Notes: generated from the letters alone by a model not told the origin. A stretch of 64,000 nucleotides of DNA from CAVYYW01 sp963772845 (GCA_963772845.1 CAVYYW010000042.1:10678-74677), one strand, 5' to 3'. Shown: positions 1 through 8,416, numbered from the stretch's first letter. Translations and numbers: made by a program.

Positions 1-1
1 T

Positions 2-298
2 CTTGATGTGCTGGATCTCGGTCTTATTGTGGATCACCACTCCCCGGAAAGCGATGTACCCGCCTGGATAGACCATGGTACTCGTACCATTTATTTTAGT
101 GCAATAACCCTCTTGTCGGTCGGGTATGGGGATATTACCCCCTTTGGGTGGTCGAGAGCGGTGGCGATTCTCGAAGCTACAGTAGGCTACATTCTTCCGG
201 CAGCCATTACTGTTCAATATTTAAGATTATTTCCCGCTCCGTTAGAAAAGTTGTTTAAAAACCATCAGGATCCTCCAGACAAGCCAAAGGATCCATAA
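2..298 (+). CDS. Potassium-channel-like protein, C-terminal part (truncated by window edge)
   Basis: The reading frame is already open at the first base, so the N-terminus lies outside the window. The visible 99 codons contain the pore and selectivity-filter motif of two-TM/ion-channel-2 family potassium channels (TLLSVGYGDITP, with GYG), followed by a hydrophobic inner helix (about residues 50-70) and a short polar tail ending in a proline/lysine-rich stretch. The expected location is the cytoplasmic membrane. The ligand-binding or RCK part, if there is one, would have to lie upstream, because nothing follows the inner helix. Family assignment is fairly safe; ion specificity is inferred only from the GYGD filter. 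Confidence 0.7.
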   Translation, partial: LDVLDLGLIVDHHSPESDVPAWIDHGTRTIYFSAITLLSVGYGDITPFGWSRAVAILEATVGYILPAAITVQYLRLFPAPLEKLFKNHQDPPDKPKDP

Positions 299-396
299 TT
301 TTAGGTTCAGAAAACGAAGAAACGCTGTTCTTTATAGATAGGAAGGGCTAAATCTGACTCATTAATATTCAGAATATATAAGTTTTTATTTTTCGC

Positions 397-425
397 TTTA
401 CAACCCTTGTTATTCTGTATATAAT
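397..425 (+). promoter_or_regulatory. Likely sigma-A promoter of the tRNA operon
   Basis: TTTACA (397-402) and TATAAT (420-425) are separated by 17 bp and end 32 bp before the first tRNA. This is the only good promoter seen upstream of the tRNA cluster. The rest of 299-457 holds nothing else I can identify. Confidence 0.6.
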
Positions 426-457
426 AAAAAGCGTCGATTAAGACAAATTACGACAAC

Positions 458-532
458 GGCCCGTTGGTCAAGCGGTTAAGACACCGCCCTTTCACGGCGG
501 TAACACGGGTTCGAATCCCGTACGGGTCACCA
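458..532 (+). tRNA. tRNA-Glu (TTC)
   Basis: 75-nt cloverleaf with encoded CCA. The anticodon loop reads CTTTCAC, giving anticodon TTC. The acceptor stem GGCCCGT pairs with ACGGGTC. It is the first gene of the cluster. Confidence 0.95.
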
Positions 533-546
533 TTCATTTACATAGT

Positions 547-622
547 GGAGGATTAGCTCAGCTGGGAGAGCACCTGCCTTACAAGCAGGGGGTCGCAGGT
601 TCGAGCCCTGCATCCTCCACCA
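547..622 (+). tRNA. tRNA-Val (TAC)
   Basis: 76-nt cloverleaf with encoded CCA and anticodon TAC. The acceptor arms GGAGGAT and ATCCTCC pair perfectly. It lies 14 bp after tRNA-Glu. Confidence 0.95.
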
Positions 623-625
623 TGC

Positions 626-701
<76 letters not shown>

Positions 702-717
702 TATTTACTACTTGATT

Positions 718-882
718 AAGCTTCCTCGCGAATATGCGACGAAATGCGCAGCGTACAGGAGCATAGGCTTTGATATTAAGCTTCCTCGCTAAATATGCGA
801 CGAAACACGAAGTGTACAGGAGCATAGCTTTTATTTTTAAGCTTCCTCGCGAATATGCGACGAAACACGAAGTGTACAGGGT
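718..882 (+). repeat. Three tandem ~60-bp repeats inside the tRNA operon
   Basis: Three copies begin at 718, 778 and 839. Each starts AAGCTTCCTCGC and contains a TCGC-(6-7 nt)-GCGA inverted repeat, then a conserved GTACAGG. Copies 1 and 2 continue with AGCATAG, while copy 3 ends shortly after GTACAGG. The block fills the gap between tRNA-Thr and tRNA-Tyr and has no open reading frame. Processing or spacer duplication is possible; no function is known to me. Confidence 0.75.
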
Positions 883-942
883 TTTATTCTCTCACTTGAA
901 TAAATATCCTCAAGATGTGTGAACATCTTTTTATTTTAATGT

Positions 943-1027
943 GGAGGGGTAGCGAAGTGGCCAAACGCGGCGGACTGTAAATCCGCTCCCTACGGGTTCG
1001 AAGGTTCAAACCCTTCTCCCTCCACCA
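943..1027 (+). tRNA. tRNA-Tyr (GTA)
   Basis: 85-nt class II tRNA with a long variable arm, encoded CCA and anticodon GTA. The acceptor stem is GGAGGGG/CTCCCTCC-like and includes a wobble pair. Confidence 0.93.
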
Positions 1028-1040
1028 TTTATATTATAGT

Positions 1041-1066
1041 GAGTCATTAGCTCAGTTGGTAGAGCA
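1041..1066 (+). pseudogene. Partial tRNA-Lys (5' 26 nt only)
   Basis: These 26 bases are identical to the first 26 bases of the complete tRNA-Lys that starts 187 bp downstream (acceptor 5' strand plus D arm). The sequence then diverges into about 160 bp (1067-1227) with no cloverleaf or long ORF. It therefore looks like a duplication of the tRNA 5' end or an insertion that regenerated it. In B. subtilis, as I remember it, a tRNA-Gln lies between Tyr and Lys; none is seen here. Confidence 0.8.
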
Positions 1067-1227
1067 ACGAGCAAGACATCATCGAGTATTCGGCGAGTTG
1101 TGAGAAGCAGCACAAGAGATGCATTGCTTCGAACATCAATGAAACAGCTTCATTTCAAAAACAATCCGCACAAAGTAATCAACATGAAAAATACGAGCAG
1201 CAAATAATGTTGCGAACGTATTAGCAT

Positions 1228-1303
1228 GAGTCATTAGCTCAGTTGGTAGAGCATCTGACTTTTAATCAGAGGGTCGGAGGTTCGAATCCTCCATGACTCA
1301 CCA
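1228..1303 (+). tRNA. tRNA-Lys (TTT)
   Basis: 76-nt cloverleaf with encoded CCA and anticodon TTT. The acceptor arms GAGTCAT and ATGACTC pair perfectly. This is the complete copy matching the fragment at 1041. Confidence 0.95.
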
Positions 1304-1338
1304 TTTTTTTTTAGTTTTGTCGTCGCTTTTCATCCAAT

Positions 1339-1425
1339 GCGGGTGTGGCGGAATGGCAGACGCGCTAGGTTCAGGGTCTAGTGTCCATTACGGACGTGGG
1401 GGTTCAAGTCCCTTCACCCGCACCA
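1339..1425 (+). tRNA. tRNA-Leu (CAG)
   Basis: 87-nt class II tRNA with encoded CCA. The anticodon loop TTCAGGG gives anticodon CAG. The acceptor arms are GCGGGTG and CACCCGC. Confidence 0.92.
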
Positions 1426-1454
1426 CAAATATTAGTGGTTTTTTTTATACATAG

Positions 1455-1529
1455 GCGGAAGTAGTTCAGTGGTAGAACATCACCTTGCCAAGGTGGGGGT
1501 CGCGGGTTCGAATCCCGTCTTCCGCTCCA
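1455..1529 (+). tRNA. tRNA-Gly (GCC)
   Basis: 75-nt cloverleaf with encoded CCA and anticodon GCC. The acceptor arms are GCGGAAG and CTTCCGC, with T as discriminator base. Confidence 0.95.
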
Positions 1530-1542
1530 AAGTGTTTCTTTA

Positions 1543-1618
1543 GGGGCCTTAGCTCAGCTGGGAGAGCGCCTGCCTTGCACGCAGGAGGTCAGCGGTTCGA
1601 TCCCGCTAGGCTCCACCA
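1543..1618 (+). tRNA. tRNA-Ala (TGC)
   Basis: 76-nt cloverleaf with encoded CCA. The loop CTTGCAC gives anticodon TGC. The acceptor stem has one G-T wobble. It is the last tRNA of the cluster and is followed by a terminator. Confidence 0.94.
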
Positions 1619-1633
1619 ATGAATGAAATGCCA

Positions 1634-1665
1634 AATCCCGAAACTTAGTTTCGGGATTTTTTTGT
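1634..1665 (+). terminator. Rho-independent terminator of the tRNA operon
   Basis: The stem AATCCCGAAACT/AGTTTCGGGATT is followed by a run of T. Confidence 0.9.
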
Positions 1666-1821
1666 TTTGTCCGTTCGTTTGCCAATCGGCATTATGACAA
1701 TAAACTTCTTGTTTGAATAGGCTTATAATTTTTTATAATCCATCAAAATTAATGAAAGTTGAGACATTGGGGGATTTCAAGGTAGAATGAAGGAGACGAT
1801 GAAACAAGGAGGATTTTAATC

Positions 1822-2718
1822 ATGAAAAAGGATTTATCAATCATTGGGGTTCCAATGGACCTTGGTCAGTCTCGCCGTGGCGTAGATATGGGACCAAGCG
1901 CAATGAGATATGCTGGCATGGTGGAGCGCCTCGAAGCATTAGGCTACAGTATTGATGACTGCGGAGATATTGAAATCGGACAAGCAGAACGCAGAGATAC
2001 AGCCTCTAAGCTGAAAAATCTGAAAGCGGTTGCTGAGGCAAGCGAAAAGCTTGCGGATAAAATCACTGAGGAAATGGAAAAAGATCGCTTCCCAATCATT
2101 TTAGGTGGCGACCACAGTATAGCTATTGGGACACTAGCAGGTGTATCGAAGGCTAGTGAGAATATGGGTGTTATCTGGTATGATGCACATGGCGATTTGA
2201 ACACGGATGAAACGTCTCCAAGCGGAAACATCCATGGAATGCCTCTTGCTGTCGGACTTGGCATCGGGGATCCGGTCCTTACAAAAATCGGCGGTGATCA
2301 TCCCAAAGTAAAACCTGAAAATGTCATCATTATTGGAGCTCGGTCACTTGATGAAGGCGAAAGAACACTTATCAAGCAAAAGGGCATTAAGGTGTATACA
2401 ATGCATGAAATTGACAAGGTTGGCATGACGACGGTCATTTCTGAAGCTATTGATTACTTGAAAGAGAACACGGACGGCGTGCACCTCAGCCTCGATCTTG
2501 ACGGACTTGATCCAATGGACGCGCCGGGTGTTGGGACGCCGGTTAATGGCGGTATTTCTTTCAGAGAAAGCCATTTAGCCATGGAGATGCTCGCTGCGGC
2601 TGATATTTTAACTTCGGCTGAGTTTGTTGAAGTTAACCCGATTCTGGACGATAAGAATAGAACAGCATCGGTTGCCGTTGATCTTGCTGGTTCGCTGTTT
2701 GGTGAAAAGCTTCTGTAA
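1822..2718 (+). CDS. rocF: Arginase
   Basis: 298-residue ureohydrolase that hydrolyses L-arginine to ornithine and urea in the cytoplasm, feeding the Roc arginine-degradation route. The binuclear manganese-site motifs are all present: GGDHS (about residues 95-99), DAHGD (about 122-126) and SLDLDGLDP (about 222-230), followed by the APGVGTP loop. The length is typical of bacillar arginases. The start is fixed by AAGGAGG at 1806-1812, 9 bp upstream of the ATG. The gene stands alone between the tRNA terminator and its own terminator. An AT-rich upstream region (1720-1745) could be the promoter, but I did not find a clean -35/-10 pair or a certain RocR/AhrC site. Confidence 0.95.
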   Translation: MKKDLSIIGVPMDLGQSRRGVDMGPSAMRYAGMVERLEALGYSIDDCGDIEIGQAERRDTASKLKNLKAVAEASEKLADKITEEMEKDRFPIILGGDHSIAIGTLAGVSKASENMGVIWYDAHGDLNTDETSPSGNIHGMPLAVGLGIGDPVLTKIGGDHPKVKPENVIIIGARSLDEGERTLIKQKGIKVYTMHEIDKVGMTTVISEAIDYLKENTDGVHLSLDLDGLDPMDAPGVGTPVNGGISFRESHLAMEMLAAADILTSAEFVEVNPILDDKNRTASVAVDLAGSLFGEKLL

Positions 2719-2747
2719 TCTGAATGATCTCAATGGTAATAACTATG

Positions 2748-2774
2748 GCACAGCTTTTATAAGCTGTGCTTTTT
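2748..2774 (+). terminator. Terminator of rocF
   Basis: Perfect GCACAGCTT/AAGCTGTGC stem with a TTAT loop and a T run. Confidence 0.9.
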
Positions 2775-2797
2775 CTTATGTCGGAGAAGTATTGGCA

Positions 2798-2983
2798 TTA
2801 AGCCTCTTTTTTAACAAAAATTTTATGGTGTGATCCTTTACAATTTTCGTATTCATTTAAAAGCCGGTCTAGTGTTGTACTGAGATCAATAACGTCAGGA
2901 TGGTGCAGAGGACATGAAGCGGCGGCATTAATCATTTCCTGACGGGTTTCCTCGATGGTTTTTTCTAACAAATATGGTGACAT
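2798..2983 (-). CDS. Spo0E-like aspartyl-phosphate phosphatase
   Basis: A 61-residue protein of the Spo0E/YnzD family, small alpha-hairpin phosphatases that remove phosphate from response regulators such as Spo0A~P and so delay sporulation. It shows the family pattern IEETRQEM, then IDLSTTLDRLLNEY (the S-x-x-LD-x-LLN-x-Y signature near residues 36-49). The open frame extends further upstream to 3193, but the start at 2983 is preferred because AAAGGAG lies 8 bp before it and the protein then has normal family length. The gene is convergent with rocF and divergent from sigW. Which response regulator it acts on cannot be told from the sequence. Confidence 0.8.
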   Translation of the reverse strand: MSPYLLEKTIEETRQEMINAAASCPLHHPDVIDLSTTLDRLLNEYENCKGSHHKIFVKKEA

Positions 2984-3220
2984 TAATAGGTCTCCTTTCC
3001 TGTTCCAATTTTCCTTTAATCTTTTTTTACCCCCTTTAAACGAAAGTAGAACCTTATTAATCCAAAAATCGTTCGTCTTTTTGCGACACAACATGCGGTT
3101 AAAAAGAGAATTAACGCGACATATGAAAGGTTTAATCGAGTTAAGGAATGTTGGAATTCCATTGTGAAACCAGTTTCCAATTATTTCACACAAACAGGTA
3201 AAAATTTGCTACAATTATTT

Positions 3221-3246
3221 TGAAACCTTTATGTGTGCGAGACGTA
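3221..3246 (+). promoter_or_regulatory. SigW-type ECF promoter (autoregulatory)
   Basis: TGAAAC (3221-3226), a 16-bp spacer and CGTA (3243-3246) match the known sigma-W consensus exactly. It lies just upstream of sigW, as in B. subtilis, implying positive autoregulation of the sigW-rsiW operon. Confidence 0.9.
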
Positions 3247-3276
3247 TATATAACAGCCACAAAAGTGAGGCTTATT

Positions 3277-3840
3277 ATGGATCAGACTGTCACGACAATT
3301 ATAAAAAAAATAAAGAGAGGTCATCGCGAGGCCTTTGCCGAGATCGTCGAAATGTACAAAATCCCGGTATTTAACATTTGTTTGCGTATGGTCCGAATAC
3401 CTCAGGAAGCTGAAGATTTAGCACAGGAGGCGTTTATCAGGGCCTATACAAATATTGATACCTATGAAACAGACCGTAAATTTTCGACTTGGCTGTTCCG
3501 CATCGCGACAAATCTTTCGATTGATTATTTACGAAAGAAGAAACCGGATACTTCTCTTGATGCCGAGATATCTGGCACAGATGGTTACACGATAGGGCAC
3601 CAGGTCGCGGCAGCCGATCCACTCCCGGAGCAGCAGCTTCTAACTCGTGAAACGCAGGCGTTTGTTCAAGATGCTATTATGGCGCTCCCCGTGAAATACC
3701 GCTCGGCAATAATTTTAAAATACATTCAGGATTTAAGCCTGAAAGAAATAAGCGACATACTGGAAATACCTGTTGCCACAGTGAAAACGCGTATCCATCG
3801 TGGGCGTGAAGCGTTAAAGCAGGCATTACCCAAGGGATAA
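3277..3840 (+). CDS. sigW: ECF RNA polymerase sigma factor SigW
   Basis: 187-residue ECF sigma factor, the same length as B. subtilis SigW, directing transcription of the cell-envelope and antimicrobial-peptide stress regulon. Region 2 is seen as EAEDLAQEAFIRAY with FSTWLFRIATNLSIDYLR (about residues 45-85). Region 4 is seen as LPVKYRSAIILKYIQDLSLKEIS with a helix-turn-helix reading VATVKTRIHRGREAL near the C-terminus. The frame is open from 3220, but the sigma-W promoter overlaps that extension, so the ATG at 3277 with GTGAGG upstream is the start. It is followed after 12 bp by its anti-sigma factor, the usual paired layout. Confidence 0.95.
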   Translation: MDQTVTTIIKKIKRGHREAFAEIVEMYKIPVFNICLRMVRIPQEAEDLAQEAFIRAYTNIDTYETDRKFSTWLFRIATNLSIDYLRKKKPDTSLDAEISGTDGYTIGHQVAAADPLPEQQLLTRETQAFVQDAIMALPVKYRSAIILKYIQDLSLKEISDILEIPVATVKTRIHRGREALKQALPKG

Positions 3841-3852
3841 GAGGTGAACAGA

Positions 3853-4494
3853 ATGGCTTGTAAGAAGGAGATGCAGCCACTTATAGACAGGGTGCTGGAT
3901 CATGAAGCCACTGAGGAAGAAGAGCAGAGATTTTTTAAACATCTACAGTCCTGTGAGGCGTGCAGTATGCTTTATGAAAGCCAAGAACAAGCGGTTAATC
4001 TGGTCGCTGGATTAGAGAAGCATATGCCTTCAAAGCACTTTACCGCCTCTATTATGGCCAATCTCCCGGAAAAAGAACCCGAAAAGAAAAAAACTGTTGT
4101 TGATTGGTTCAGGAAACATCCACTCCTAACGGCAGCTGCATTCTTTATTGTTCTTATGTCGGGGTATATTTTTTCTTTATGGAACCAGCCAACATTTGAA
4201 GCCACTGTTCAAGGACATGGTCATGTGATTTATAAAGGAAATACTGTCATTGTTCCGAAGGGCGAAACTATAAAAGGCGATTTAATTGTTAAAAATGGCC
4301 ATGCGAAAATTGATGGGAATGTCGATGGAAACGTGGTTTTGATAAATAGTGATAAGCTGCTGGCTTCTGCTGGACATGTAACTGGAGACATTGAGAAAGT
4401 AAATCAGATCATGCAATGGATTTGGTATCACATTAAGCATGCCGTTTATGATTTGAATTCGCTTTGTATTCTTCAAATTCCAGGGGCCGATTAG
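3853..4494 (+). CDS. rsiW: Anti-sigma-W factor RsiW
   Basis: 213-residue membrane anti-sigma factor that holds SigW inactive until regulated intramembrane proteolysis. The N-terminal zinc-binding anti-sigma motif is present as HLQSCEAC (H-x3-C-x2-C, about residues 31-38). One transmembrane segment follows a basic stretch (TAAAFFIVLMSGYIFSLW, about residues 94-111), and the extracytoplasmic part carries a repetitive beta-rich pattern (GDLIVKNGHAKIDGNVDGNV) as in B. subtilis RsiW. The start at 3853 has GAGGTG 6 bp upstream; the GTG at 3844 would overlap that site. The C-terminal end differs from the tail I remember for B. subtilis. Confidence 0.93.
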   Translation: MACKKEMQPLIDRVLDHEATEEEEQRFFKHLQSCEACSMLYESQEQAVNLVAGLEKHMPSKHFTASIMANLPEKEPEKKKTVVDWFRKHPLLTAAAFFIVLMSGYIFSLWNQPTFEATVQGHGHVIYKGNTVIVPKGETIKGDLIVKNGHAKIDGNVDGNVVLINSDKLLASAGHVTGDIEKVNQIMQWIWYHIKHAVYDLNSLCILQIPGAD

Positions 4495-4498
4495 AAAA

Positions 4499-4534
4499 AC
4501 CGGGGAGCGAGACGCCCCGGCTATTTCTTTTTTA
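4499..4534 (+). terminator. Terminator after rsiW
   Basis: CCGGGG/CCCCGG-type hairpin (4500-4520) followed by a T-rich tract. It separates sigW-rsiW from cdaA. Confidence 0.85.
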
Positions 4535-4750
4535 TGGGCGTTTTTTTGAAGGATTCAAGCCATTTTAACTCTGAGCGGCACCGTCTCTCCCCGTACTTTA
4601 AGAACCGGCTGCGAATGATTATTTATGATATAATGGAAAAGCTGAAGCGATCTGCCATAAAAAAGCAAAATCTCAGCTGAAAATGAAATTATTTTGGGAA
4701 TCGATGCATGATCGGTGAAGGACTTTATTGTGAGATGGAGGACGAGAGCC

Positions 4751-5581
4751 ATGTTGTCTTTTTCGTGGCCTGATATAAATGTATTTAATTACTTAACGGA
4801 CATTATAGATATTCTTCTTGTAACGTTTGTGATTTATAAAGGAATTATGGTCATTCGAGGAACAAAAGCCGTGCAGCTTGCGAAAGGAATCCTGGTGATT
4901 ATTGCAGTGTGGTTCCTCAGCAGCTTCTTCGGTTTGAAGACTCTGGAATGGCTGATGAACAATGCCATGATTTACGGTCTTCTTGCTATTATCATCATCT
5001 TTCAGCCAGAACTGAGAAGAGCGCTGGAACAGCTTGGGCGCGGCCGCTTTTTTTCCTCGCGCAGCAATATGATTGAAGATGAGCGGATGAAGTCCATCGA
5101 AGCGATCGTATCTGCTACTTCCTATATGGCCAAACGCCGTATCGGGGCTTTGATGTCTGTTGAGCGTGAGACCGGCATGAATGATTATATTGAAACCGGC
5201 ATACCGATGAAGGCGCACTTGACTTCCCAGCTGCTGATTAATATTTTTATTCCTAATACACCTTTGCATGATGGAGCTGTCATATTAAAGGAAAATGAAA
5301 TTACGGCTGCAGCATGTTACTTGCCATTGTCAGAGAGTCCGTTTATTTCTAAGGAATTAGGGACAAGGCACAGAGCGGCACTTGGAGTTAGTGAAGTAAC
5401 GGACAGTCTTACGGTCGTCGTTTCTGAGGAGACAGGATCGATTTCGTTAACAAAAAATGGAGAACTGATTCGGGATATCTCGGAAGAAAGGCTGAAAGAG
5501 CTGCTCGAACGTGAGTTGCTGATCACTTCCAAGGGAAACAGCTCTTCCCGCCGGAAACGGAGGGAGAATGAAAATGGATAA
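4751..5581 (+). CDS. cdaA: Diadenylate cyclase CdaA (c-di-AMP synthase)
   Basis: 276-residue membrane diadenylate cyclase (DisA_N/DAC domain) that makes c-di-AMP from two ATP. Three N-terminal hydrophobic helices (about residues 10-90) are followed by FQPELRRALEQLGRGRFF and the catalytic DAC domain with the DGA motif (PLHDGA, about residues 173-178) and RHR motif (LGTRHRAALG, about 202-211). It acts in potassium, osmotic and wall homeostasis and is known to form a complex with CdaR and GlmM, encoded next. The frame is open from 4715, but the start at 4751 matches the family N-terminus and has GGAGG 9 bp upstream. Its stop overlaps the cdaR start. A TATAAT at 4629-4634 could be the -10 box, but no good -35 was seen. 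Confidence 0.95.
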   Translation: MLSFSWPDINVFNYLTDIIDILLVTFVIYKGIMVIRGTKAVQLAKGILVIIAVWFLSSFFGLKTLEWLMNNAMIYGLLAIIIIFQPELRRALEQLGRGRFFSSRSNMIEDERMKSIEAIVSATSYMAKRRIGALMSVERETGMNDYIETGIPMKAHLTSQLLINIFIPNTPLHDGAVILKENEITAAACYLPLSESPFISKELGTRHRAALGVSEVTDSLTVVVSEETGSISLTKNGELIRDISEERLKELLERELLITSKGNSSSRRKRRENENG

Positions 5582-7013
5582 GCTATTTAAGAGCAATTGG
5601 TTTGTCAAAATTATTTCCTTCTTGTTAGCCTTGATGCTCTATACGGTGGTTTCTGCCAATCAGCATTCACCAAATAACAGCGCCAGCCTCCTTGGTAAAA
5701 GTGAGCAGAGTACGGTGGTGACCGAAGACTTGCAAGTGAAGGTGGATACAGATAAGTACATCGTCAGCGGCGCACCTGATAAAGTAAATGTTCAGTTAAA
5801 AGGCCCAAGTGAGCTTATTCTTAAAGCGAAGCTTCTTCAATCACAGCCTGCCTATATTGATCTTACCGGCAAGAAGGCGGGGACATACAGCGCAAAAGTG
5901 CAGGCAGACTTTCCGTCGGGTCTGAAAGTCACACCAAATCCAGGTAAAGTAACAGTGACGGTCCAGAAAAAAATCACAAAAACACGGAAAGTTAATATTG
6001 ATGTGTTAAATCAAGACAGTGTTTCAGGAGACTATACAGTGGGAGCTCCGGAACCGTCCCCTGGCAGCGTACAGGTTACAGGCGGACAGGATACTGTAAA
6101 TAATATTTCTTTTGTTAAAGGTGTAGTGGACGTCAAGAACGCTAACGAAGATGTCGAACAGCGAGTCAAGCTGAATGCCTATGATAGGGATGGCAACCAA
6201 CTTGATGTCACCATAAATCCAGCCTATGCCACGGTAAAAGTACCGATTGCGAAAACGGCAGAGAGCTTCCCGCTTAATGTTAAAGTTGAAGGGAAACCGG
6301 CGGATGGCTATCAGATTGAAGCTACGGATGTGACACCTCAGAAAGTGATGGTGTACGGGGATCAGAAAGTGCTTGATGCGATCGGTAAGTTAGATGATGT
6401 GACTGTGAATGCAGAGGGATTGAAAGACGACAAAACATTTACGGTCGATATCCCTGTTCCAAAAGGAGCGGATCATGTTGAACCGAAAACGGCAAAAGTT
6501 AAAGTGAAGGTTATTTCAAATAAAGATTCAGCAGCTCAGAAGAAAACCTCATCAGCAGATACAGCTAATCAGACATCGGATTCAGGTACAACAGGCAATG
6601 ATACGAGCGGCGACAGTTCAGCAACTGCGGACTCCGCACCCTCAGGAGCCTCCGATAATAATGATAATGCTGCCGCGGATCAGCAATCAGCAACTCGGCT
6701 CTTTAAAAATATTCCGATCAATGTAAATGGTCTGGATAAAGGAACACAGTCCATTGCTTTTCTTGACCCGGACAGCCAGGCTGTCGATGTGAAATTAACA
6801 GGGGAAAAATCAGTGATAGACAAAACAGATATCTCAGATATTACAGCTGATATAAATATTGATGGACTTAAGAACGGTAAACACACGGTACCCATTCACC
6901 TTTCCTATCCGGATGGGTTGAAAAAGGGAACGGATCAGCTTGCTGCAAAAATCGAACTTTCTGACGCTTCATCAAAAGATTCGTCTAAAAGTTCCTCACC
7001 TACCACCACTTAG
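5574..7013 (+). CDS. cdaR: CdaA regulatory protein CdaR (YbbR domains)
   Basis: 479-residue membrane-anchored protein. One N-terminal transmembrane segment (WFVKIISFLLALMLYTVVSA, about residues 10-29) is followed by a large extracytoplasmic part with about four YbbR repeats, each ending in a pattern like PxxVxVxG. It modulates CdaA activity. Two ATGs are possible (5568 and 5574). The second is preferred because it leaves about 8 bp to ACGGAGGGAG and matches the family start MDKxxxxxWxVKII. A low-complexity Ser/Thr/Asp/Ala linker (about residues 318-370) sits between YbbR repeats 3 and 4; in B. subtilis the comparable polar segment is at the C-terminus. It overlaps cdaA and is followed by glmM. 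Confidence 0.93.
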   Translation: MDKLFKSNWFVKIISFLLALMLYTVVSANQHSPNNSASLLGKSEQSTVVTEDLQVKVDTDKYIVSGAPDKVNVQLKGPSELILKAKLLQSQPAYIDLTGKKAGTYSAKVQADFPSGLKVTPNPGKVTVTVQKKITKTRKVNIDVLNQDSVSGDYTVGAPEPSPGSVQVTGGQDTVNNISFVKGVVDVKNANEDVEQRVKLNAYDRDGNQLDVTINPAYATVKVPIAKTAESFPLNVKVEGKPADGYQIEATDVTPQKVMVYGDQKVLDAIGKLDDVTVNAEGLKDDKTFTVDIPVPKGADHVEPKTAKVKVKVISNKDSAAQKKTSSADTANQTSDSGTTGNDTSGDSSATADSAPSGASDNNDNAAADQQSATRLFKNIPINVNGLDKGTQSIAFLDPDSQAVDVKLTGEKSVIDKTDISDITADINIDGLKNGKHTVPIHLSYPDGLKKGTDQLAAKIELSDASSKDSSKSSSPTTT

Positions 7014-7057
7014 TCTTGTGAAAAGGGTTTACACGTATTTAAGGAGCGATGTAGAAA

Positions 7058-8416
7058 ATGGGTAAGTATTTTGGTACAGATGGTGTCAGAGGCGTAGCAA
7101 ATACAGAATTGACGCCAGAACTTGCTTTTAAATTAGGCCGCGCAGGCGGTTATATTCTTACAAAAGAAACGGACCGGCCAAAGGTTTTGGTTGGCCGTGA
7201 CACGCGCGTTTCAGGTTATATGCTTGAAGGAGCGCTTGTGGCAGGACTGTTGTCGATCGGAGCAGAAGTGATGCGGCTGGGTGTCATCTCAACACCAGGT
7301 GTCGCTTATCTTACTAAAGTAATGGATGCTTCAGCAGGCGTCATGATTTCCGCCTCGCATAATCCTGTTGAAGATAACGGCATTAAGTTTTTCGGGAATG
7401 ACGGTTTCAAACTTCATGATGAACAGGAAGAAGAAATCGAAGCCATTCTGGACCAAGAGGAAGATGACCTGCCAAGACCAACCGGAAGCGGTTTGGGTGC
7501 TGTTACAGATTATCTGGAAGGCGGCCAAAGGTATCTCCAGTATCTTAAACAAGCGGTAGAGGAAGACGATTTCGGAGGCATTTCCGTAGCGCTTGATTGT
7601 GCTCATGGAGCGACATCAGCCCTTGCACAGCATTTATTTGCAGATCTTGAAGCGGATATCTGCACAATTGGCACCTCACCAAATGGTAAGAATATTAATG
7701 AAGGTGTCGGTTCTACCCATCCGGAGAAGCTGGTAGAGCTTGTGAAAGAAAAGGGAGCTGACGTTGGTCTTGCTTTTGATGGCGACGGCGACCGTCTCAT
7801 TGCGGTTGATGAAAAAGGGAATATCGTTGACGGCGATCAGATTATGTATATTTGTGCCCGTTATATGAAATCAATGGGTCAGCTTAACAAAAAAACCCTT
7901 GTAACCACGGTCATGAGCAACCTGGGCTTATATAAAGCATTGGAAGAAGAAGGCATCGAAACGAAGAAAACCGCTGTCGGTGACCGGTATGTTATGTCCG
8001 AAATGCGTAATGGCGATTACTCGCTAGGCGGCGAACAGTCTGGACATATCATATTCCTTGATTACATCCGTACAGGAGACGGCATGCTGAGCGGTCTTCA
8101 GCTTGTTAATATAATGAAAGCAACAGGGAAGAAACTTTCTGAGCTTGCTGCCGGTATGAAAAAATATCCTCAAATGCTTGTGAATGTTCGCGTAACGGAT
8201 AAGCATCATGTGACGGAAAATACCCGTGTTGCAGACACTATTGCAGAAGTTGAAAAAGAAATGAACGGAAAAGGCCGAATTCTTGTGCGCCCTTCAGGTA
8301 CTGAACCACTCGTCAGAATTATGGCGGAGGCAGAGACCGAAGAGGACTGCAAGCGTTACGTCGATCGGATTGTTGGTATTGTAAAAGAAGAGATGGGTCT
8401 TGAAGCTGGAGAATAA
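7058..8416 (+). CDS. glmM: Phosphoglucosamine mutase GlmM
   Basis: 452-residue phosphohexomutase converting glucosamine-6-phosphate to glucosamine-1-phosphate for UDP-GlcNAc, peptidoglycan and teichoic acid synthesis. The phospho-serine loop SASHNP (Ser100), the magnesium loop DGDGDR (about residues 242-247) and the phosphate-binding loop RPSGTEPLVR near residue 405 are intact. AAGGAG at 7041-7046 fixes the start. It is the fourth gene of the conserved cdaA-cdaR-glmM-glmS series, and the protein partners CdaA in other Firmicutes. Confidence 0.97.
   Translation: MGKYFGTDGVRGVANTELTPELAFKLGRAGGYILTKETDRPKVLVGRDTRVSGYMLEGALVAGLLSIGAEVMRLGVISTPGVAYLTKVMDASAGVMISASHNPVEDNGIKFFGNDGFKLHDEQEEEIEAILDQEEDDLPRPTGSGLGAVTDYLEGGQRYLQYLKQAVEEDDFGGISVALDCAHGATSALAQHLFADLEADICTIGTSPNGKNINEGVGSTHPEKLVELVKEKGADVGLAFDGDGDRLIAVDEKGNIVDGDQIMYICARYMKSMGQLNKKTLVTTVMSNLGLYKALEEEGIETKKTAVGDRYVMSEMRNGDYSLGGEQSGHIIFLDYIRTGDGMLSGLQLVNIMKATGKKLSELAAGMKKYPQMLVNVRVTDKHHVTENTRVADTIAEVEKEMNGKGRILVRPSGTEPLVRIMAEAETEEDCKRYVDRIVGIVKEEMGLEAGE

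Noticed and set aside
3220..3276. Upstream extension of the sigW frame
   Set aside because: It overlaps the sigma-W promoter itself and lacks an RBS; the ATG at 3277 gives the family length.
4793..5269. Minus-strand ORF of 158 codons inside cdaA
   Set aside because: Antisense shadow of a well-identified essential gene.
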